Below are positions 56,246-64,000 of a stretch of DNA of 64,000 bases, piece after piece; within the stretch, counting starts at the first letter, position 1, and each line of letters starts with the position of its first letter. The notes beneath the pieces are model-generated. The model was given only the letters and a program-made list of their open reading frames with translations, searched no databases and was not told where the DNA came from. Source of the DNA: Bugula neritina. Lineage: Eukaryota; Bryozoa; Gymnolaemata; Cheilostomatida; Bugulidae. The translations under genes and the position numbers were made by a program. The stretch lies in assembly GCA_964035545.1 (NCBI GenBank), contig CAXIUT010000073.1:372001-436000 (forward strand), written 5' to 3'.

Positions 56246-59200
56246 TAGCTGAATATATGACTATGAAACATAACCCTTCAATTTCATTGCACCAGCACCA
56301 GTTGCAAGATAGGTGTGTTGGGAGTTATCTTTCCTAAAAATTTGTTCTTGGTGTTTATACGAAGCAGACACAGGCTAATATTAGTTTTGTTATTTGCAAG
56401 AGTTTTTCTGTCTGATTGTCCATCAGCAAAAGTTTGCGCCTTGCAGTTATTATGGAAATACCAGTGATGCTGGAAGACCTTTGCATTGTACACCCGCCTT
56501 GACTATTGAAGTTAGATGTTTTATTTTCCCATCCCCTCTCCCGCCCCCCCGTCCCCTCTAAAAACCGGCAATCCTGACTCATGTGAATTGTGTTATTGTT
56601 CTAGAGTTGGCCCATGGGCCTACAGTATACGATTTGAAGCTTTATAGTTTACAGGCAGTCGAGATGAGTCACTGCTGAAACCCATTTTATTAGTAGACTA
56701 TATTGCTCTTCAATCATCAGTTTTCATATTAAACGAGAAAGCTCATCTGCAGCGCCATTTCACAGTGTTATATTTTGCCAGAGCAATAACTAATTTTAGA
56801 TGCCTTTGCAAACATATGAGAAATAAATGAGTCATTCTATGAAAAGAGGTGTTTGCAGCACTTGTCCACTTTTGATTTACACGCGGCATGGAAACTTTTG
56901 TAGTTTTAAATAATGTCTCCAAATTCATCACTTGCATGTGTTTAGATACTTGATGAAAATTTTCATGCAAAACTTGATGCCTGCTTCAAAGACACCAGTG
57001 CTTAATTACTGTGTTAACTGTATTGGCACGTTGCCATGAGATATTTGGTAATATTTCGCATCACAACAAACTCTTCAGAAAGTTAAGAAAATCAGTCTAG
57101 AAAGTTAATGAAATAAACCTACCAGAAAGAGTAAGCCAGATGTAACAAGTAGATCCAAAACAAGTTGATAAACAATTGAAGTTGAAGTCTCCATGTAGTC
57201 AACACGTTAGTCCTAATGTCAAATGCAAACGTCTGCAACCAAACTGTGTAGACTTCATGAGCTGGTTAGCTGACAGGAGAGATTAAAGTTCTTAACTCTT
57301 GTGTGTATAGTGATGCCCATCTTGAACCAGAGATGGCTGACTGAAGACTGCTACTTTGTGAAAATTGACAATGCATATTATTATTATTCATTGTTGAGAT
57401 TCACGACTGCCATAAACAATGATAAAATATTCATTGTTGGTACTACTGAGTAGAATAAAATATAATATAATATTATTTTCTGGACAGATAAATAATATCA
57501 AATGCATATTATAACTTACCATAAATATACAGTGCTTCACATCTTCACCTTTTTCTGCAATGTTATTTCTTTGCAGTTAGAAGTACTAGCTGAATATATG
57601 ACTATGAAACATAACCCTTCAATTTCATTGCACCAGCACCAGTTGCAAGATAGGTGTATTGAGAGATATCTTTCCCAAAATTTTGTTCTTGGTGTTTATA
57701 CGAAGCAGACACAGGCTAATATTAGTTTTGTTATTTGCAAGAGTTTTTCTGTCTGATTGTCCATCAGCAAAAGTTTGCGCCTTGCAGTTATTATGGAAAT
57801 ACCAGTGATGCTGGAAGACCTTTGCATTGTACACCCGCCTTGACTATTGAAGTTAGATGTTTTATTTTCCCATCCCCTCTCCCGCCCCCCTGTCCCCTCT
57901 AACAACCGGCAATCCTGACTCATGTGAATTGTGTTATTGTTCTAGAGTTGGCCCATGGGCCTACAGTATACGATTTGAAGCTTTATAGTTTACAGGCAGT
58001 CGAGATGAGTCACTGCTGAAACCCATTTTATTAGTAGACTATATTGCTCTTCAATCATCAGTTTTCATATTAAAACAGAAAGCTCATCTGCAGCGCCATT
58101 TCACAGTGTTATATTTTGCCAGAGCAATAACTAATTTTAGATGCCTTTGCAAACATATGAGAAATAAATGAGTCATTCTATGAAAAGAGGTGTTTGCAGC
58201 ACTTGTCCACTTTTGATTTACACGCGGCATCGAAACTTTTGTAGTTTTAAATAATGTCTCCAAATTCATCACTTGCATGTGTTTAGATACTTGATGAAAA
58301 TGTTTATGCAAAATTTGATGCCTGCTTCAAAGACACCAGTGCTTAATTACTGTGTTAACTGTATTGGCACGTTGCCATGAGATATTTGGTAATATTTCGC
58401 ATCACAACAAACTCTTCAGAAAGTTAAGAAAATCAGTCTAGAAAGTAAATGAAATAAACCTACCAGAGAGAGTAAGCCAGATGTAACAAGTAGATCCAAA
58501 ACAAGTTGATTAACAATTGAAGTTGAAGTCTCGATGTAGTCAACACTTTAGTCCTAACGTCAAATGCTAACGTCTGCAACCAAACTGTGAAGACTTCATG
58601 AGCTGGTTAGCTGACAGGACACATTAAAGTTCTTAACTCTTGTGTGTATAGTGATGCCCATCTTGAACTAGAGAGGGCTGACTGAAGACTGCTACTTTGT
58701 GAAAATTGACAATGCATATTATTATTATTCATTGTTGAGATTCACGACTGCCATAAACAATGATAAAATATTCATTGTTGGTACTACTGAGTAGAATAAA
58801 ATATAATATAATATTGTTTTCTGGACAGAAAAGTAATATCAAATGCATATTATAACTTACCATAAATCTACAGTGCTTCACATCTTCACCTTTTCCTGCA
58901 ATTTTATTTCTTTGCAGTTAGAAGTAGTAGCTGAATATATGACGATGAAACATAACCCTTCAATTTCATTGCACCAGCACCAGTTGCAAGATAGGTGTGT
59001 TGGGAGTTATCTTTCCTAAAAATTTGTTCTTGGTGTTTATACGAAGCAGACACAGGCTAATATTAGTTTTGTTATTTGCAAGAGTTTTTCTGTCTGATTG
59101 TCCATCAGCAAAAGTTTGCGCCTTGCAGTTATTATGAAAATACCAGTGATGCTGGAAGACCTTTGCATTGTACACCCGCCTTTACTATTGAATTTAGATG

Positions 59201-62200
59201 TTTTATTTTCCCATCCCCTCTCCTGCCCCCCTGTCCCCTCTAACAACCAGCAATCTTGACTCATGTGAATTTTGTTATTGTTCTAGAGTTGGCCCATGGG
59301 CCTACAGTATACGATTTGAAACTTTATAGTTTACAGGCAGTCGAGATGAGTCAGTGCTGAAACCCATTTTATTAGTAGACTATATTGCTCTTCAATAATC
59401 AGTTTTCATATTAAAAGAGAAAGCTCATCTGCAGCGCCATTTTACAGTGTTATATTTTGCCAGAGCAATAACTAATTTTAGATGCCTTTGCAAACATATG
59501 AGAAATAAATGAGTCATTCTATGAAAAGAGGTGTTTGCAGCACTTGTCCACTTTTGATTTACACGCGGCATGGAAACTTTTGTAGTTTTAAATAATGTCT
59601 CCAAATTCATCACTTGCATGTGTTTAGATACTTGATGAAAATTTTTATGCAAAACTTGATGCCTGCTTCAAAGACACCAGTGCTTAATTACTGTGTTAAC
59701 TGTATTGGCACGTTGCCATGAGATATTTGGTAATATTTCGCATCACAACAAACTCTTCAGAAAGTTGAGAAAATCAGTCTAGAAAGTTAATGAAATAAAC
59801 CTACCAGAGAGAGTAAGCCAGATGTAACAAGTAGATCCAAAACAAGTTGATAAACAATTGAAGTTGAAGTCTCCATGTAGTCAACACGTTAGTCCTAATG
59901 TCAAATGCAAACGTCTGCAACCAAACTGTGTAGACTTCATAAGCTGGTTAGCTGACAGGGGAGATTGAAGTTCTTAACTCTTGTGTGTATAGTGATGCCC
60001 ATCTTGAACCAGAGATGGCTGACTGAAGACTGCTACTTTGTGAAAATTGACAATGCATATTATTATTATTCATTGTTGAGATTCACGACTGCCATAAACA
60101 ATGATAAAATATTCATTGTTGGTACTACTGAGTAGAATAAAATATAATATAATATTGTTTTCTGGACAGAAAAGTAATATCAAATGCATATTATAACTTA
60201 CCATAAATCTACAGTGCTTCACATCTTCACCTTTTCCTGCAATTTTATTTCTTTGCAGTTAGAAGTAGTAGCTGAATATATGACGATGAAACATAACCCT
60301 TCAATTTCATTGCACCAGCACCAGTTGCAAGATAGGTGTGTTGGGAGTTATCTTTCCTAAAAATTTGTTCTTGGTGTTTATACGAAGCAGACACAGGCTA
60401 ATATTAGTTTTGTTATTTGCAAGAGTTTTTCTGTCTGATTGTCCATCAGCAAAAGTTTGCGCCTTGCAGTTATTATGAAAATACCAGTGATGCTGGAAGA
60501 CCTTTGCATTGTACACCCGCCTTTACTATTGAATTTAGATGTTTTATTTTCCCATCCCCTCTCCTGCCCCCCTGTCCCCTCTAACAACCAGCAATCTTGA
60601 CTCATGTGAATTTTGTTATTGTTCTAGAGTTGGCCCATGGGCCTACAGTATACGATTTGAAACTTTATAGTTTACAGGCAGTCGAGATGAGTCAGTGCTG
60701 AAACCCATTTTATTAGTAGACTATATTGCTCTTCAATAATCAGTTTTCATATTAAAAGAGAAAGCTCATCTGCAGCGCCATTTTACAGTGTTATATTTTG
60801 CCAGAGCAATAACTAATTTTAGATGCCTTTGCAAACATATGAGAAATAAATGAGTCATTCTATGAAAAGAGGTGTTTGCAGCACTTGTCCACTTTTGATT
60901 TACACGCGGCATGGAAACTTTTGTAGTTTTAAATAATGTCTCCAAATTCATCACTTGCATGTGTTTAGATACTTGATGAAAATTTTTATGCAAAACTTGA
61001 TGCCTGCTTCAAAGACACCAGTGCTTAATTACTGTGTTAACTGTATTGGCACGTTGCCATGAGATATTTGGTAATATTTCGCATCACAACAAACTCTTCA
61101 GAAAGTTGAGAAAATCAGTCTATAGAAAGTTAATGAAATAAACCTACCAGAGAGAGTAAGCCAGATGTAACAAGTAGATCCAAAACAAGTTGATTAACAA
61201 TTGAAGTTGAATTCTCCATGTAGTGAATACTTTAGTCCTAATGTCAAATGCAAACGTCTGCAACCAAACTGTGTAGACTTCATAAGCTGGTTAGCTGACA
61301 GGGGAGATTGAAGTTCTTAACTCTTGTGTGTATAGTGATGCCCATCTTGAACCAGAGATGGCTGACTGAAGACTGCTACTTTGTGAAAATTGACAATGCA
61401 TATTATTATTATTCATTGTTGAGATTCACGACTGCCATAAACAATGATAAAATATTCATTGTTGGTACTACTGAGTAGAATAAAATATAATATAATATTA
61501 TTTTCTGGACAGATAAATAATATCAAATGCATATTATAACTTACCATAAATATACAGTGCTTCACATCTTCACCTTTTTCTGCAATGTTATTTCTTTGCA
61601 GTTAGAAGTACTAGCTGAATATATGACTATGAAACATAACCCTTCAATTTCATTGCACCAGCACCAGTTGCAAGATAGGTGTATTGAGAGTTATCTTTCC
61701 CAAAATTTTGTTCTTGGTGTTTATACGAAGCAGACACAGGCTAATATTAGTTTTGTTATTTGCAAGAGTTTTTCTGTCTGATTGTCCATCAGCAAAAGTT
61801 TGCGCCTTGCAGTTATTATGGAAATACCAGTGATGCTGGAAGACCTTTGCATTGTACACCCGCCTTGACTATTGAAGTTAGATGTTTTATTTTCCCATCC
61901 CCTCTCCCGCCCCCCTGTCCCCTCTAACAACCGGCAATCCTGACTCATGTGAATTGTGTTATTGTTCTAGAGTTGGCCCATGGGCCTACAGTATACGATT
62001 TGAAGCTTTATAGTTTACAGGCAGTCGAGATGAGTCACTGCTGAAACCCATTTTATTAGTAGACTATATTGCTCTTCAATCATCAGTTTTCATATTAAAA
62101 CAGAAAGCTCATCTGCAGCGCCATTTCACAGTGTTATATTTTGCTAGAGCAATAACTAATTTTAGATGCCTTTGCAAACATATGAGAAATAAATGAGTCA

Positions 62201-64000
62201 TTCTATGAAAAGAGGTGTTTGCAGCACTTGTCCACTTTTGATTTACACGCGGCATCGAAACTTTTGTAGTTTTAAATAATGTCTCCAAATTCATCACTTG
62301 CATGTGTTTAGATACTTGATGAAAATGTTTATGCAAAATTTGATGCCTGCTTCAAAGACACCAGTGCTTAATTACTGTGTTAACTGTATTGGCACGTTGC
62401 CATGAGATATTTGGTAATATTTCGCATCACAACAAACTCTTCAGAAAGTTAAGAAAATCAGTCTAGAAAGTTAATGAAATAAACCTACCAGAGAGAGTAA
62501 GCCAGATGTAACAAGTAGATCCAAAACAAGTTGATTAACAATTGAAGTTGAAGTCTCGATGTAGTCAACACTTTAGTCCTAACGTCAAATGCTAACGTCT
62601 GCAACCAAACTGTGAAGACTTCATGAGCTGGTTAGCTGACAGGACACATTAAAGTTCTTAACTCTTGTGTGTATAGTGATGCCCATCTTGAACTAGAGAG
62701 GGCTGACTGAAGACTGCTACTTTGTGAAAATTGACAATGCATATTATTATTATTCATTGTTGAGATTCACGACTGCCATAAACAATGATAAAATATTCAT
62801 TGTTGGTACTACTGAGTAGAATAAAATATAATATAATATTGTTTTCTGGACAGAAAAGTAATATCAAATGCATATTATAACTTACCATAAATCTACAGTG
62901 CTTCACATCTTCACCTTTTCCTGCAATTTTATTTCTTTGCAGTTGGAAGTAGTAGCTGAATATATGACGATGAAACATAACCCTTCAATTTCATTGCACC
63001 AGCACCAGTTGCAAGATAGGTGTGTTGGGAGTTATCTTTCCTAAAAATTTGTTTTTGGTGTTTATACGAAGCAGACACAGGCTAATATTAGTTTTGTTAT
63101 TTGCAAGAGTTTTTCTGTCTGATTGTCCATCAGCAAAAGTTTGCGCCTTGCAGTTATTATGAAAATACCAGTGATGCTGGAAGACCTTTGCATTGTACAC
63201 CCGCCTTTACTATTGAATTTAGATGTTTTATTTTCCCATCCCCTCTCCTGCCCCCCTGTCCCCTCTAACAACCAGCAATCTTGACTCATGTGAATTGTGT
63301 TATTGTTCTAGAGTTGGCCCATGGGCCTACAGTATACGATTTGAAACTTTATAGTTTACAGGCAGTCGAGATGAGTCAGTGCTGAAACCCATTTTATTAG
63401 TAGACTATATTGCTCTTCAATAATCAGTTTTCATAATAAAAGAGAAAGCTCATCTGCAGCGCCATTTTACAGTGTTATATTTTGCCAGAGCAATAACTAA
63501 TTTTAGATGCCTTTGCAAACATATGAGAAATAAATGAGTCATTCTATGAAAAGAGGTGTTTGCAGCACTTGTCCACTTTTGATTTACACGCGGCATGGAA
63601 ACTTTTGTAGTTTTAAATAATGTCTCCAAATTCATCACTTGCATGTGTTTAGATACTTGATGAAAATTTTCATGCAAAACTTGATGCCTGCTTCAAAGAC
63701 ACCAGTGCTTAATTACTGTGTTAACTGTATTGGCACGTTGCTAACAGATATTTGGTAATATTTCGCATCACAACAAACTTTTCAGAAAGTTAAGAAAATC
63801 AGTCTAGAAAGTTAATGAAATAAACCTACCAGAGAGAGTAAGCCAGATGTAACAAGTAGATCCAAAACAAGTTGATAAACAATTGAAGTTGAAGTCTCCA
63901 TGTAGTCAACACGTTAGTCCTAATGTCAAATGCAAACGTCTGCAACCAAACTGTGTAGACTTCATGAGCTGGTTAGCTGACAGGAGATATTAAAGTTCTT
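56246..64000. repeat. Satellite array, subfamily B (right block)
   Basis: It opens with the TAG duplication (56246-56248) and completes the interrupted monomer (49285-49624 plus 56249-57249 = 1341 bp). Further monomers start at 57250, 58591, 59932, 61275, 62616 and 63957; the last is cut by the window edge. Monomers 58591, 59932 and 62616 share private changes (TTCCTGCAATTTTATTTC, GAAGTAGTAGCTG, ATTATGAAAATACC). Monomer 59932-61274 is 1343 bp because its last 150 bp are A-type. No gene is recognised. Confidence 0.97.

Noticed and set aside
1-64000. Bacterial or phage origin of the window
   Set aside because: Spliced gene, satellite DNA, and Polinton and Academ-like elements with target duplications in satellite are eukaryotic; the phage-like fibre module belongs to the Polinton.

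Overview
The window is metazoan-type nuclear DNA, probably from an aquatic invertebrate. That placement is inferred from the two element families present and cannot be resolved further. Most of it is one tandem satellite array with a monomer of about 1.34 kb, all in the same orientation, running off both edges. Two large, apparently complete DNA transposons have each inserted into a single monomer.

Layout: 1-10735 satellite, subfamily A (about 1345-1346 bp); 10736-25071 a 14.3-kb Polinton/Maverick with 566-bp terminal inverted repeats (TIRs) and a 6-bp target duplication CGTCTG; 25078-49624 satellite, switching from subfamily A to subfamily B (about 1341 bp) near 40120; 49625-56245 a 6.6-kb element with about 626-bp TIRs and a 3-bp duplication TAG, best matched to the Academ superfamily (XPG/FEN1-like nuclease plus CXC zinc motif); 56246-64000 satellite B again.

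The Polinton carries a full virus-like set. It has a protein-primed family B DNA polymerase (SAP, zinc finger and endonuclease VII-like segments), an adenain-like protease, a double jelly-roll major capsid protein, a penton-like minor capsid protein, two candidate internal virion proteins with predicted adenain cleavage sites, a packaging ATPase, a fibre-like protein, two candidate appendage paralogues, and an integrase fused to a zinc ribbon and a parvovirus-type phospholipase A2 domain. Almost every gene begins at TATATAAATG or TAATAAATG. One conserved gene has an in-frame TGA near its 3' end, and the integrase has a short D-to-E spacing, so this copy may be recent but not fully competent.

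The Academ-like element has one gene on the minus strand. Reading the splice signals adds two 5' exons to the long open frame, giving 1511 residues with two N-terminal CxxC...HxxC modules.

The satellite is read as non-coding. Its small recurring open frames come from high identity between monomers. Each monomer carries a G-quadruplex-type motif on the minus strand and what looks like a fossil 3' splice site plus exon. Higher-order repeats and chimeric monomers show continuing unequal exchange and conversion.
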